A stretch of DNA of 64,000 bases. Source: Ophioderma brevispina (lineage: Eukaryota > Echinodermata > Ophiuroidea > Amphilepidida > Ophiodermatidae). The DNA lies in contig JAMKCH010022432.1 of NCBI GenBank assembly GCA_023653785.1, positions 1 through 64,000 of the forward strand. The letters are read 5' to 3'. Of the stretch, positions 39,501 to 50,830 are shown one piece after another. The position numbers were made by a program, and so were the translations under genes. The notes beneath the pieces were generated by a model. It did no database searches, had not been told where the DNA came from, and worked only from the letters and a program-made list of their open reading frames with translations. Numbering within the stretch: the stretch's first letter is position 1; each line of letters starts with the position of its first letter.

Positions 39501-39555
39501 CACTCCTGTACGGACACTCGAGATTGCTTGAACCGCTTTCTGGACTATTGTTTGT
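36540..39555. other. Stretch without a confirmed gene; several overlapping short ORFs
   Basis: Contains a (GT)n then G-run microsatellite (37497-37523) and a DR1-like site (37274-37286). Between about 37690 and 39345 several ORFs of 60-112 codons overlap in different frames (for example 38360-38698 and 39034-39345). None shows a known domain, but the density, just upstream of the 158-codon ORF, means an exon cannot be excluded. Confidence 0.4.
37274..37286 (+). promoter_or_regulatory. Perfect DR1 nuclear-receptor-like site
   Basis: AGGTCA-A-AGGTCA, the consensus direct repeat with 1-bp spacing bound by RXR/HNF4-type receptors. It may be a chance match or part of a repeat; no target gene is evident. 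Confidence 0.3.
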
Positions 39556-39560
39556 AAACC

Positions 39561-40037
39561 ATGGTTAGTCTATTCTACTACGAAAAGAGAGGGCACCCGT
39601 GTCTAAAAGTCTTATGCAAACTGGGACGATCAGTCAAAGTGTTGCTATTTCCTTACGACGGATGGGCTGCAGTCGCCGCAAATATATCCTGGAAAATAAA
39701 GCTTTCTAGATGGAATAGAAAACGGTGCAAGATCACAGAAATCAGTGCCTCTGGGAAGAAAGTTTCCACCACAGGAAAAGTCTCTGACACGGCCGATGGC
39801 ATGCTGTATATTACTGGCCATTTTTCATCGGGTAATATCGAACTGCCATATTTCCAGTTGATAATGACGTCACACGTTAGTAACGAAGACTTCCGAGCCG
39901 GTTATGCGCTCACTGGTGTGTTACAAAGAGGCAGGACCAATAAACTGATAGCAAAGGGAGAAACATGCGAAATCGGATGGGGTGAAGCGGGGTTAGATCT
40001 AACCCATTTTGCGATGGTTCGACGCAAGGAAAGATGA
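39561..40037 (+). CDS. Unrecognised 158-residue protein (candidate gene or exon)
   Basis: I do not recognise this protein. The start ATG has a good animal translation context (ACCATGG) and lies just after an in-frame TAA (39555-39557). The product is basic, with Lys/Arg-rich patches near residues 45-56 and at the C-terminus (RRKER). It has no clear signal peptide or membrane span. Residues about 70-140 alternate polar and hydrophobic residues as a beta-rich domain might (TADGMLYITGHFSSGNIELPY). It is not low complexity and is not RT. An AATAAA at 40602-40607 could serve as poly(A) signal, giving a 3' UTR of about 570 bases. It could be a single-exon gene, a last exon, or a chance ORF. Confidence 0.35.
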   Translation: MVSLFYYEKRGHPCLKVLCKLGRSVKVLLFPYDGWAAVAANISWKIKLSRWNRKRCKITEISASGKKVSTTGKVSDTADGMLYITGHFSSGNIELPYFQLIMTSHVSNEDFRAGYALTGVLQRGRTNKLIAKGETCEIGWGEAGLDLTHFAMVRRKER

Positions 40038-40410
40038 TCGATATTTTGTTTTGTTACTTTAATTGATAAGGGAGGCGAAGCTCTTCCTTGCAGGCAGGCG
40101 ACAATTCACGAGCTATTTCGCCTACGGTCAGTTTGGTGTCTTCACACACAAGTGTCCGGTTTTGGCCATTGACCTATACTTGGAGACATCTTCAAAAGAG
40201 ATGTCGATCCGTCGTAACATTTTCACGCATTAAAGCCTTGGAGTTACAACAAAATACCCAGATTGAGTTTCCAATGCCATGCCACGGACTTTCATTTTGA
40301 GCTTTGTATATGTAGGACAACGTCAACTCGATCATTTTTTATATAGATATTGCTTAAGTGTCAATCATTTCGCTTCATGTGTATGTGTTTGGTTCAAAAC
40401 CAAAATTGTG

Positions 40411-41415
40411 CAATGCTGTGTAGCCGTGATGGTTTTATGTATATACAATGTAAATTTATATTTAAATTATATTATATTTGCATTAAATGCCATAACATTC
40501 CATAAAATGGGAGTTTGTTGTAACTGTTCTATACAATCATACATATACTTAATGTGTATTCATTTTCATAAAACCCTTCACGTTGTCCTGTTTTGATGGA
40601 GAATAAAACAATATAATCTTAATGTACTATAATAACTTTGGAAGAAATCCTTGCACTCTGCATAAGAAATATGCCCTTTAAGTAAAGATTTTAAAGAGCA
40701 GAGGAACGTTTTACGTATGTGCTTTCTGTTATTAGCTAATATCCAAACACAGGCTTTGGCGCCATATGCATTTAATATGCACTTATTAGGAAGCATTAGC
40801 ACAGAGAGCTTGGTCACAAAATTTTTACGTGACGTTGTTTTTAATACCGTAATTTATGTAACCACTCAAAATAAATAAATAATAATTCTCCAAATTGCTC
40901 AAATCATATATACATAGGGTACTTGCAGACCGATCCAAATTGTGAATATGCTCTTGCATTTTCAAAACTCCTGTTCCAATTTTCTGAGCTCATTATTATT
41001 TAAATTCTAAATCATCCGAGGTATAATGGTGCAATGAATTTGGAAATAGAATCGGCAGCAGCTGTAGGGTGAAATGAAATGTTATTGAGATATCGCTTTG
41101 TCCATAATCGAGTTAAATGCAGCTGGATGAGATACGGAGTGAAAGCCGAGATGTTTTCTGTGAAAAAGATATGGGCTAATGCATTGCGACGTTGAAATCA
41201 GCTCGTCCAATGCTAGCTAATCTATCGCTCAGTGTATACCGAGTGATGAGCGAATAAGATGTTTTCTATCGCTTAAGCTTTTCTTGGACGCCGACAAACG
41301 AAAGCCGAATCAAAGAAGGATCAAGGCAAGCTTTGCACGGAATTGAAAAGTATTATTTTCCTGCTTTTTTTGAATGGATTGATGTATCGTTTGAAATGAT
41401 TGTATGACACGGTGA
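40411..41415. repeat. Near-identical duplicated segment, copy A
   Basis: Matches 41436-42740 base for base apart from scattered substitutions, small indels and the absence of a 274-bp MITE. It begins inside the possible 3' UTR of the 39561 ORF and ends at GACACGGTG plus one native A, immediately before an A-run. The low divergence resembles allelic variation. ORFs 40578-40817 and 41942-42202 (minus) are the same sequence in the two copies and show no domain. Confidence 0.9.
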
Positions 41416-41435
41416 AAAAAAAAAAAAAAAAAAAA
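41415..41435 (+). other. 21-A run at a junction between duplicated segments
   Basis: In copy B the matching place reads ACACGGTGATTC, so the first A is native and the next 20 are extra. The base after the run begins copy B. Probably a 20-base gap spacer. Confidence 0.6.
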
Positions 41436-42740
41436 CAATGCTGTGTAGCCGTGATGGTTTTATGTATATACAATGTAAATTTATATTTAAATTATATTAT
41501 ATTTGCATTAAATGCCATAACATTCCATAAAATGGGAGTTTGTTGTAACTGTTCTATACAATCATACATATACTTAATGTGTATTCATTTTCATAAAACC
41601 CTTCACGTTGTCCTGTTTTGATGGAGAATAAAACAATATAATCTTAATGTACTATAATAACTTTGGAAGAAATCCATTAGCATATTGCACTCTGCTAAAG
41701 ATATATGCTCTCTTAATTCCTTAGACTTATTTTTAAGTCTAACCAGACTGGAATTAGTGACAAAACTTTTTTGGACTTAAAAATTTTAAATCCGTGAAAA
41801 GGCTTACTTAAAATAAGTCCTTTTGATTTGAAAATAAACCTTTAAATGAGTTAAAAACTGTTTATAAAATCATTTAAAGATTTATATTTGAGTCTAAAGG
41901 AATTGTTTTAAATCCAAAAAAGGTTTTGTCACTAATTCCAGTCACCTTAGACTTAAAAATAAATCTAAGGAATTAAGAGAGTGCCCTTTAAGTAAGGATT
42001 TTAAAGAGCAGAGGAACGTTTTACTTATGTGCTTTCTGTTATTAGCTAATATCCAAACACAGGCTTTGGCGCCATATGCATTTAATATGCACTTATTAGG
42101 ACGCATTAGCACAGAGAGCTTGGTCACAATTTTTTTACGTGACGTTGTTTTAATACCGTAATTTATGTAACCACTCAGTAGGAAATAATACCAAAAATAC
42201 ATACGAGATTCTCCAAATTGCTCAAATCATATATACATGGGGTACTTGCAGACCGATCCAAATTGTGAATATGCTCTTGCATTTTCAAAACTCCTGTTCC
42301 GATTTTCTGAGCTCATTATTATTTAAATTCTAAATCATCCGAGGTATAATGGTGTAATGAATTTGGAAATAGAATCGGCAGCAGCTGTAGGGTGAAATGA
42401 AATGTTATTGAGATATCGCTTTGTCCATAATCGAGTTAAATGCAGCTGGATGAGATACGGAGTGAAAGCCGAGATGTTTTCTGTGAAAAAGATATGGGCT
42501 AATGCATTGCGACGTTGAAATCAGCTCGTCCAATGCTAGCTAATCTATCGCTCAGTGTATACCGAGTGATGAGCGAATAAGATGTTTTCTATCGCTTAAG
42601 CTTTTCTTGGACGCCGACAAACGAAAGCCGAATCAAAGAAGGATCAAGGCAAGCTTTGCACGGAATTGAAAAGTATTATTTTCCTGCTTTTTTTGAATGG
42701 ATTGATGTATCGTTTGAAATGATTGTATGACACGGTGATT
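41436..42740. repeat. Near-identical duplicated segment, copy B
   Basis: Second copy of 40411-41415, longer because of the MITE at 41708-41981. It runs past GACACGGTGA into unique sequence, so it keeps the natural right flank, while copy A keeps the natural left flank. That arrangement is expected if two overlapping contigs or haplotypes were joined end to end. Confidence 0.9.
41708..41981. mobile_element. Foldback MITE present in copy B only
   Basis: 274 bp with terminal inverted repeats of about 75 bp and few mismatches. The left end is CTCTCTTAATTCCTTAGA; the right end is its complement, TCTAAGGAATTAAGAGAG. Inner TTTAAGTC-type blocks continue the fold. TG lies directly outside both ends and once at the empty site in copy A (AAATATGCCCTTTAAG). 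TG is therefore a candidate 2-bp target duplication. No coding capacity. Confidence 0.8.
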
Positions 42741-44420
42741 CTTATAAGCACAGGTCGGACATGATCTTACACACATATCCCCAGTGGGGTTTAAGTTGAC
42801 GGATTAATTCGGGGTATAAATATCATATATTCCGTTTCTCTCGTTCAATGACTTCATCCTGACCCATCGGGTGTTGCAGACGAGATAAGCCGAGTAAACC
42901 CCCATATGTATATTGCATTGGAAAGTTTCAAGCACATACATAATGCATTGTTTTCCCTCTCACATGATGCCGACAAATATGGGGGGATACGAAATCGGCA
43001 CAGATCTAGTATCACTCTAATCACGTATGTTGTGTAGATCATGCAAAGTCGTTTAAACGAGGGCGGCTGTCTCTCCAGGCCTTCTCTTGTCGTGGATGTT
43101 TTGTACAATGTTGATGAAATGTGTTCGCAACACGCAACCTTTCCCGGCCCGGATTGCCGAATGGGTACTTGACGAACAGGCCGCATTTTGGGGTCATATT
43201 GTCACCTTTTGAAGTACTATATCGGTGGAAAGACTTCAAGCTAGGTTCGGCTTTTAGTGTTTTGTTTACGTATTCCTGGAGTACGGGGCGTCAGGCACCT
43301 ATACGTGCTTAAATTAAACTTGCAGGTCTCACAATCTCCATGAGATTTGAAGCAAAAGTCAGTGGCGTCGGACATGCCTTCCCATAGGACTATACGATCT
43401 TCATCAGTATTGTCCTCGATAAATGTCTTTGAAAACGGGAAATGGGTTGTACGATTTTACCGAGAACTGCAAATTGGGTAATTGTTGCATAGTGGACATA
43501 TCAGAACTTAAGTTTGTAAAATTTGGTTTATAGCATGCTTTTGTAGATTTTGGTTTGTTTCAATGGGCAGCAACTTTTGCCATTTTGGAAAGTCACTTAG
43601 TGGAAAAAAACAGGAAAAGATTAACCTCTTATGTGTATTTGGTCTTTGAAAATCAAAACATCCCATGTCAAAATCTCAGATGTGCATGTTTGGACTTCCC
43701 ATCAGAACTCTCTGTAATTAAAAAATTCTTAATGAATTATAGCCATTCTGGTATATTTTTTAGCTTTAGCAAAGTCCCTTTTTTAAAATTCAATGCCTTA
43801 AGAGTGAACTTATAGGCCGTAATGATGTTGGGTAGTAATTTTTACACAGGAGGTTTTCAAACTGAGGCCCACATTGTACATAGGAGATTTAAATTATCAA
43901 GGTCAAATGTATATGGGAGGTTTTCAAGCCCAGCGACGAAGTGTAATTTAATTTAATTAAGAAAGCAATGATGCAGGATGCAGGTTTTTTTGTACTTAAT
44001 AATTTTGTACTTACAAATTAAGATTATGCTCATGCTGATTCGGATGAAATGCCGTTATTGCCTCTCATAGTCATTGTATTTTATGTGTGCATTTATACAG
44101 TCTACAAAGTTCAGAATGATTTCAGAAGACAAAGCAGCAAACTTGTCAGTATCCATTTCAGTTGGTATGCTTGTTCTATACCCATTCATCCGAAATGTGC
44201 GCTTTTATCTATCTATTTGACACTCTTAAGGGTAGGAATTATGCTCAGAACTCCCTGAAATGAGTGATTCGACTGATTGAACGTTGTTGGGCCGTCAGAG
44301 AAACGCTTTGACATAACGAGCGCCGGTGATTAAACTTTTGATAACTCTTTTACAAAAGCACTGAATGTACGTTAATGTGGCGCAATAATAGTCAGAGAAC
44401 TAATAAGATATAATACCTAC
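42740..44420. other. Stretch without a supported gene
   Basis: A TATA-like GGGGTATAAATATC is at about 42811 with no ORF to justify a promoter call. A solitary end of the 16187-type MITE family lies at 43835-43938 (ends GCCCAGCGACG). ORFs are short and overlapping. Confidence 0.45.
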
Positions 44421-44426
44421 CCTTAA

Positions 44427-44694
44427 AGGGACACAAAGACATTTTCTGATGGTTCTAACTTCCATTTTGGAATAAAACATTTATCATTGTAAGATTTCCA
44501 ATATGTTAAGGTTTAAACTGGGATTTTACTATTGTTTCTGTTTTCTTTGACATCTAAAATCTGTTACTTGGGATAAAATTTCCTGTCTTTCTTTGCTTTT
44601 CCTTTTTTGAACATTCAAGGCCAATATCTTAAAATGACCAAAATGTCAGTTATTACTTTGTAATACTAAGGCGACAAAATGTCCTTTTGCCCCT
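44427..44694. mobile_element. TTAA-flanked MITE
   Basis: 268 bp between TTAA at 44423-44426 and 44695-44698. TIRs: AGGGACACAAAGACATTTT on the left and, inward from the right, AGGGGCAAAAGGACATTTT. Non-coding. The flank and end-base pattern matches 2360-2654 and 25234-25536. Confidence 0.75.
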
Positions 44695-44699
44695 TTAAT

Positions 44700-46270
44700 G
44701 TATGTCTCTACACGACTGCTTCAAATCCACAATCAAATCTCATGTTCATGATGTAGATTAAGGTGGATGTGGTAGTGCACATTAGAATTGGCAAGGTGAC
44801 ACATCCGGATGAACACTAAAAACACAATGATCGATAGCATATCGCGCTTGCAATACGCAATGTGTATTTGCTTAATCCATATCCGGGTGTTTGGTGTAAC
44901 TGACTCATGCGTGCCACAGAAAATACGGATTTATTCACATTTCAAATGACGAGACAGTCTGCCGTGTTGAAGAGATTCTAAAATGTCCCTAGTGCCCTTA
45001 CAACATCCTAATCCTGTCGCTACTTGATAGTGAAAAAAATTATACTTTGATTCTACATATTAGGTAATATTTGTAACAATTACATTTCTTTTTATCATTT
45101 TGCAAGCTGAATAGCTAACAACATTTTAAAGATCCACTTTGAGATTTTACTATATTATATTTTGTTTGAAATAAAGATAACTACCTAAAATGCTCAATTC
45201 CCAAATTTCAGTTGAATTGGATTGTCGTTTTGATGTTACGGTTGTGAGCGTTGTGTTGTGCACCAGTCCCATATTCAAAAGCCAGTAATGTTGGTGGACA
45301 AGATAAATGCATTCCAAGACTACAATACATTCACCTGTCAATGATTCCGTGCCAAGGCTACATATGCAAGATGTAGATCGATTTACAGCTTAATGTATTG
45401 TAGTCCTTGAATGTGTATATCTTGTCCACCACACATGGCTGTTGACTGATCTCATTGAATACGGTCTATAGGATACTCTCTGAAAGAGGGTGAAAGTAAC
45501 AAAATATATTTTTTGTGGATTTCTTTCAAAAGAAAGAGAATTACATGTCGATGTTTATTATTATATGAACAATTTTCCAATGATAACAAAAGTTCAGAAG
45601 AGTGAGCTGTGTGAACGAGACTAAAAATCTAAAGGGCCCCTTAATACAACAACGTATTTTTTTAGTTTAACCGATTGTCAAACCTCTAACTGACGCCGTT
45701 CAATAGCTCATGTACAAGATTTATAATTTTTGTTCTACATCCTGGGATGATGTAGCAGTTAATACGCATAAGCTCCAGGTCAACGCACAGCTCGCTGTAG
45801 TTCAGTTACAGTAAACTGACCCCATAAAAATAAAAACTGCCGCACGCGGCTGTTAATTAAACCGTATACTTCTTGTTATTGCTGTTGAAATAAAAATTGA
45901 TAAATCTTTGTAAAAACTCATATTCAAGTGTATTGCCGTTCTTATGTTTCTCGATGCAGGTTGCGCAGGCTTCTGTGGCACGATTGTGTTGATGCTATTA
46001 GATTTCACATTGTTCATCGGTGTTTTCTGGCCCTGAGGCCTTTACAATTGTGTTGGATTCACCTGTCCGCCTATTAAAAATTTCCTTATCGAGTCTTCCT
46101 CTTTTCCCATACACACTCTCTCTTTATTTTTACTGACCGCTTTCGCTTAACGACGCATAATTGTTCGCGCCTCATTGCGCCTCACCGTCTCAACGTCATC
46201 AAGAAAGGGCAAATCGCTCCCGATTTGCAAGTCAAAACAAGGTGCATTTGGGTTTCAAAGAAATAGAAAA
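44700..46270. other. Stretch without a supported gene
   Basis: Apart from the foldback at 45270-45450, nothing was recognised; ORFs are under 65 codons. Confidence 0.5.
45270..45450. repeat. Foldback element
   Basis: The arm 45291-45334 (GGTGGACAAGATAAATGCAT, then GACTACAATACATT) is the inverse of 45393-45431 (AATGTATTGTAGTC and ATATCTTGTCCACC). A weaker outer match includes AGCCAGTAATGTTGG / CACACATGGCTG. Confidence 0.7.
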
Positions 46271-46279
46271 AGAATACAA

Positions 46280-47970
46280 ATTCAAATTGAAAATTCTATA
46301 GTTGGCTGTCACGCATGCGACTAATTTCCATATTGATGAGAACCTTGTGATTTCCTGCTGGGTTACTTCTCATTTTTGTTGTTGTAATGTCAATACATCA
46401 GCGTTGTCACTGAATTTAATGAAGTGCAAATTTTGACCAAAACAAGCTTTTCAATTCTCAAAACTAGTCAGAAGTGCGTGTTTTCTTCCTGTGTCGCTGA
46501 TACCCTTGTGGTATTAATTCAGATTAATTCAGGACACATTATAGCGTCGTATTCATTAAAGCACTCTAGACCTGTGCAAAATAATCGCACGACAGGTTGA
46601 TATTAGCTATAATATTTGCTCAAAACAAGTTCTGTTTACGATTGAAAGAAAAGAGCAAATATAACTAGATTTTTTTTTATGAAACACCGTGATATTTGTC
46701 GGCCATGTTTACGAAATAGAGAAAAATGGAGATTGAAAAAAAATCACACTTCAAAAGTTGCTAACAATTCTAACAAATTTTTAATGGAGAGAATGATTTC
46801 TTATTCAAGAATTTGTGGTGCGTATTTTTCCACCACCGTGGTCTTTGAGTAGGGTGGTGAAGTGGTAATGTGAAATTGTGGCCAGAATTCATGCCTTAGA
46901 AGCATATATTTTCAACTAGACTCATAGCGGCGCTATTCATGATTAAGTGTGCGCTTCATTCACTTCAAATATTGAGTATTTAAAAAGCACGACCTTTTGA
47001 CGGTCCGGATTGCGTAGCGGGCGTTTATGTGCTCGAAAGGTCGTTGGATCATTTCCCATTATACACAAAGATTATTGTTATTTATTTTAGAATTTTGAGT
47101 CAATTTGGCTCAAAATTATTTTAGATAATCAACTTCATTGATATTGGTGTGAACACAATAGATCCAATAATACATATCAGAGATCATCGGCGAATCATGT
47201 TGAGTGCAAATTTTGATCCTACATCTTTTTTTTTGCAAATATCAAAAGTTGCTAAAAGCTGTAATACTCACTCGTATTCATAACATACAGTGTCAGTTTC
47301 GTATTTATTACGACGTGCTAGTGTCAATAATTAATCGTACACGTATGACGTTTTTGGGTTAAACAAACTTTAAATGAATCGAGATTGGATAAATTAATTC
47401 AATTTGCTTTAAAGCAGGTTCTTGGCTGAGATCTGAGATGAAGTTTATGTAAAGTTGTATCAATATATACTGTTTTGTGCAAATGGTATTCTTTTTATCA
47501 GGTTCATACAATGATTATTCAAATCTCTACTATGACTTCTACTGCAAACAAAGTGGTAGAGATTTGAGAAGTTTCCAGTGTGTTTCCTCATGCAACGACC
47601 GTTTCCTTACCCCGGCAAGATGGTATACATATACATAATATCTCCTTCAGACTATTGAAGTCTGCATTCTCAATAACAGAAATTTGAACATGAATCAAAT
47701 TGATGATTTTCTCAAGCGACTAATTTCCATTCGTATGACCTCTTGAAAATGTATTTTAATAATATTTGAATATTTCAGTACTTTTAGCAATAGCTGAATT
47801 TATTCAAGTGCATATTTTTACCAAAGCAAGCTTTTAAAATCCACATAAGTAGTTGAAGAGCGTGTTTTCCTATATAATTTAAACCCAGCGGTATTAATTC
47901 ATAACACTCAATGTTGGTGCTGTATTCATTATAGAATACTTGACGAACAAATGTGCTGCTTGTCATTTTA
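46280..47970. repeat. Degenerate dispersed or tandem repeat units
   Basis: Blocks recur in order with gaps. GCGACTAATTTCCAT is at about 46317 and 47717. AAGTGCAAATTTTGACCAAA-type is at about 46424, 47203 and 47805. GCGTGTTTTC is at about 46477 and 47861. GGTATTAATTCA is at about 46509 and 47891. Similarity is partial, so this is an old repeat of a few hundred bases. Confidence 0.5.
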
Positions 47971-48079
47971 ACGTTAAATATGCTGAAAATGGTAAGTGAA
48001 AATGCACTAGCAGAGAAGTCACGATTTGGTCAAAATAAGTTCTCAAAAACCATGGAAAGTGCGGTTAAATGTTAATTTC

Positions 48080-49080
48080 AATTTGTTTTTGTAGCGCTGT
48101 GCGAAGTAGTGTAATATCAGCCTAGTTCAACTCTACTTTACAATTCAACTTAAGACCCCCTATTCAATAGCTAAACTATATTAGACGGACCGAAAAACAA
48201 AATGTGTATTTTGTTACAGCGCCTGCGGCGTGGTTTTGTAGTTTGTTCTCGCTGATTCTCTATTCATCTGTTACAAGGATCTATGCGGTAAATTTATTAT
48301 TTCACCTTCGGACTGATGGACTCTCAATTACGTTAATTGTATTATTATCATTCGAATCCAATTCAAATGCTATAGGCTATGTTTTACATGAGATCTGCGC
48401 GAGCAAAGAATTTTCACAGTACTTATTATTACATAGCGAACACGGCGAGATATTACTTTCTCTAAGCGAACATCTCCTCCGAGTGGACAAAATGTGCGTA
48501 GATTCACAACTGCCCTTCTTTAATATTTAAAATTTTATTAATACAAGAGCTTAATTCCCTCACGCAGTCATTTGAAGTCACAAAGGAGCTGTATTAAAAA
48601 CTCGTAGTTCTAGTACCCATGTATGACCTTTTTCTTTCCCGACTTTTTGGGTTGCCTGGGGATTATTTTCCTATCAATTTGGCAACCGGCACTTGAGAAT
48701 GAGTCGAATTACGAGTCTACAATAAAGACGAAGGCAAGATTCCAAAGGCGGCATTCAAGGTTTTTTCAACTGATAGAAATCTTACAAATACAGAACACAC
48801 TTTGGCCACGAGGTATGCAATTTAGACGACAACTCTCATTTCAATGGAGCATCTCATGTTACGCAAACATCATAGAATTAAAGATAACCCTTTACTAAAT
48901 GCCCAGTAATATTAGTCAGCGAAAGTTCAATTACATTGTATTCCTATCTTATGCGCTAGGATTGGCCCTAAAATACTTTGAACGAAATAAAGGTCTTTAA
49001 TCTACAAAGATTCAAAGGAACATTTTAGCACAAATCCAGTAATCACTTTGGCAGTTCTATCTTGCCTAACCAAAATAGAA
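48080..49080. other. Stretch without a supported gene
   Basis: ORFs of 108 (48204-48530) and 91 codons (48623-48898) occur on the plus strand. The first is read from a GTG and neither has a recognisable domain, so they are not called. Confidence 0.4.
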
Positions 49081-49081
49081 C

Positions 49082-49565
49082 GACGTAACCTAATTATTTG
49101 GAAAGGGAAATCACACCTTTGTTCGTTAAAACAGGTGAAGCTAAGATGTTAGGCAAATACATGCAACATTTTAGCATTAGATACAACACAAGAGCCGAAA
49201 TAATCACGTGTTGGATCCATCTGATGCTGAAATCGTCTATATTTGCCTAACGTCTTAAATACACCTGATTTAGTTGGATTTTTTTTAAAAGGGAAATAGG
49301 TTATGGCAACATACTAAACGATGTTTCAAATCCTTATATACATCCATCATAGGCATTACAACTATAGACGGTGATTTCTACTTAAAGATGCTTGTCCGAT
49401 TTATGTGTATCGTGTTTTGTACTTGATATGAGAGCCTGGCACTTACATACATACACTCACCACCAAGTATCTTCGGAAACTTGCGGTTCTGATAGTAGAA
49501 GCGATAGTGCATATTGCAAAGCCCTATTCACTTCTGTGCTAATATTAATGGTCAACCATTAGTGC
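49082..49565. repeat. Dispersed repeat R, left part of interrupted copy
   Basis: 49170-49560 matches about 63040-63420, with shared blocks such as CACGTGTTGGATCCATC and ACATACACTCACCACCAAGT. The left portion folds: 49133-49190 (GTGAAG..ATGTTAGGCAAATA) pairs with 49225-49270 (TATTTGCCTAACGTCTTAAA). The match resumes at 51715, so about 2.1 kb is inserted here relative to the compact copy. Confidence 0.8.
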
Positions 49566-49739
49566 CAGTTTTTGTCTATACCTTGTGAAAGAAACGGATT
49601 AGAAGTATAAAATTTCAGTATGACAATGGGAAATATACAGCCTTCATTGAAACTACTTCTGGGTAAGTCGGGGGTCCCAAAGACGATCGAAACCAGCACC
49701 CTTTAACGTGTGAATGCAAATGAAACAGCTTGAAACCCT

Positions 49740-50830
49740 GAGAATGCAGGTATAGAAGCAATGCACGGTAGTCACAAAGGTGAAACAACTGAAGAGCGCC
49801 TTGACGCGTGGTTTCAGCACTTTAGTTCTCTACTTGGCAAGCCAGTTCAGAATAACACTAACCTTGATGAACCTTTCTTCAATCACGGGATGGCAGACGC
49901 CCTTCCCGTCCGGACTGGACCTTTCGCTGTGGAGGAGCTTCGGATCTGCCTGGGGAGACTGGGGAACACCGGGACGCCTGGTCCCGACGGCATTCCTGCG
50001 GTGGTCTGGGGGGGTCCACTGTTCCATGATCGGCTGTTAGAATTTTGTAATAACACCTACATGGGAAACAAACCAGCTGCCTTTTCAACATCATTCATCA
50101 TTCCTCTACCAAAGAAAGGCGACCTCCAACAACCCCAAAACTAAAGAGGAATTACACTGTCACCACTGGCCACTAAGATCTACAACTCCATGCTGCTCAA
50201 CAGAATCACTCCTCACATAGATCCCATTCTCAGACGGAACCAGAACGGTTTTCGCAAAGGCAGATCAACACTACCTCAGATACTTGCCCTCAGAAGGATC
50301 ATAGAAGAGTTGAGAATTTCCAAGAGAAAAGCTTCAATTGTGTTCGTAGATTTTTCCAAGGCTTTTGACAGTGTTAACAAAAAAAAAAAAAAAAAAAAAT
50401 GTTATATGGATCTGAGACCTGGACCATGAAGAAAGAGCTACAGGATAGACTGGATGGCACCTACACCAAGCTTCTTATGCGAGTACAAAACATATCCTGG
50501 CGTGAGCACAAGACCAAAGCACAGATATATGGAGATATCCCTCCAATTTCATCTTCTGTTGCCCAACGCCGTGCACGATTTGCCGGTCACTGTCATCGTG
50601 CGATTGACCAAGTAGTCTCAGACGTCACATGTTGGAAGTTACCATGCCAAAACAGGGGTCGTAGCCCCTTTAACTACATTGATGTGATTGCTCGAGACAT
50701 CCAGCAGGATCCATCTGACATCCCCAACCTAATGACAAACGGGGACATTTGGCGCTACGTGGTGAACAGCATCTCGGCTGCGGCCGTTAGATAGATAGAG
50801 ACTGTTGAGGCTAGTGAGATGGTGTGAGGT
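49740..50830 (+). pseudogene. LINE ORF2 fragment with RT core missing
   Basis: 49761-50144 encodes the linker and start of RT: GKPVQNN, then TGTPGPDGIPAVVW, and IIPLPKKGDLQQPQN ending in a TAA where the family has an NYRGI-type motif. The frame then resumes with RGITLSPLATKIYN, NQNGFRKGRSTLPQILALRR and VFVDFSKAFDSVN (to 50378). After a 21-A run, the other end of such proteins follows in 50399-50794: MLYGSETWTMKKELQDRLDG, AQRRARFAGHCHRA and RGRSPFNYIDV, to a stop after AAAVR. The central catalytic part, including YADD, is absent and the flanking frames do not match. The endonuclease is also missing. This is an APE-type non-LTR element of a third kind; I cannot name the clade. Confidence 0.9.
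50379..50399 (+). other. 21-A run replacing the core of a LINE RT
   Basis: Lies between ..AFDSVN and ..LYGSETW, where homologous proteins have a long catalytic segment. Same length as the runs at 41415 and 54569. Probably a gap spacer, not retrotransposed poly(A). Confidence 0.6.

Noticed and set aside
42811..42824. TATA-box-like GGGGTATAAATATC
   Set aside because: No plausible transcript or ORF follows; AT-rich DNA gives such matches by chance.
48204..48530. 108-codon plus ORF preceded by a TTGTTACAG acceptor-like string
   Set aside because: The listed start is GTG, no domain is recognisable, and no flanking exons were found.
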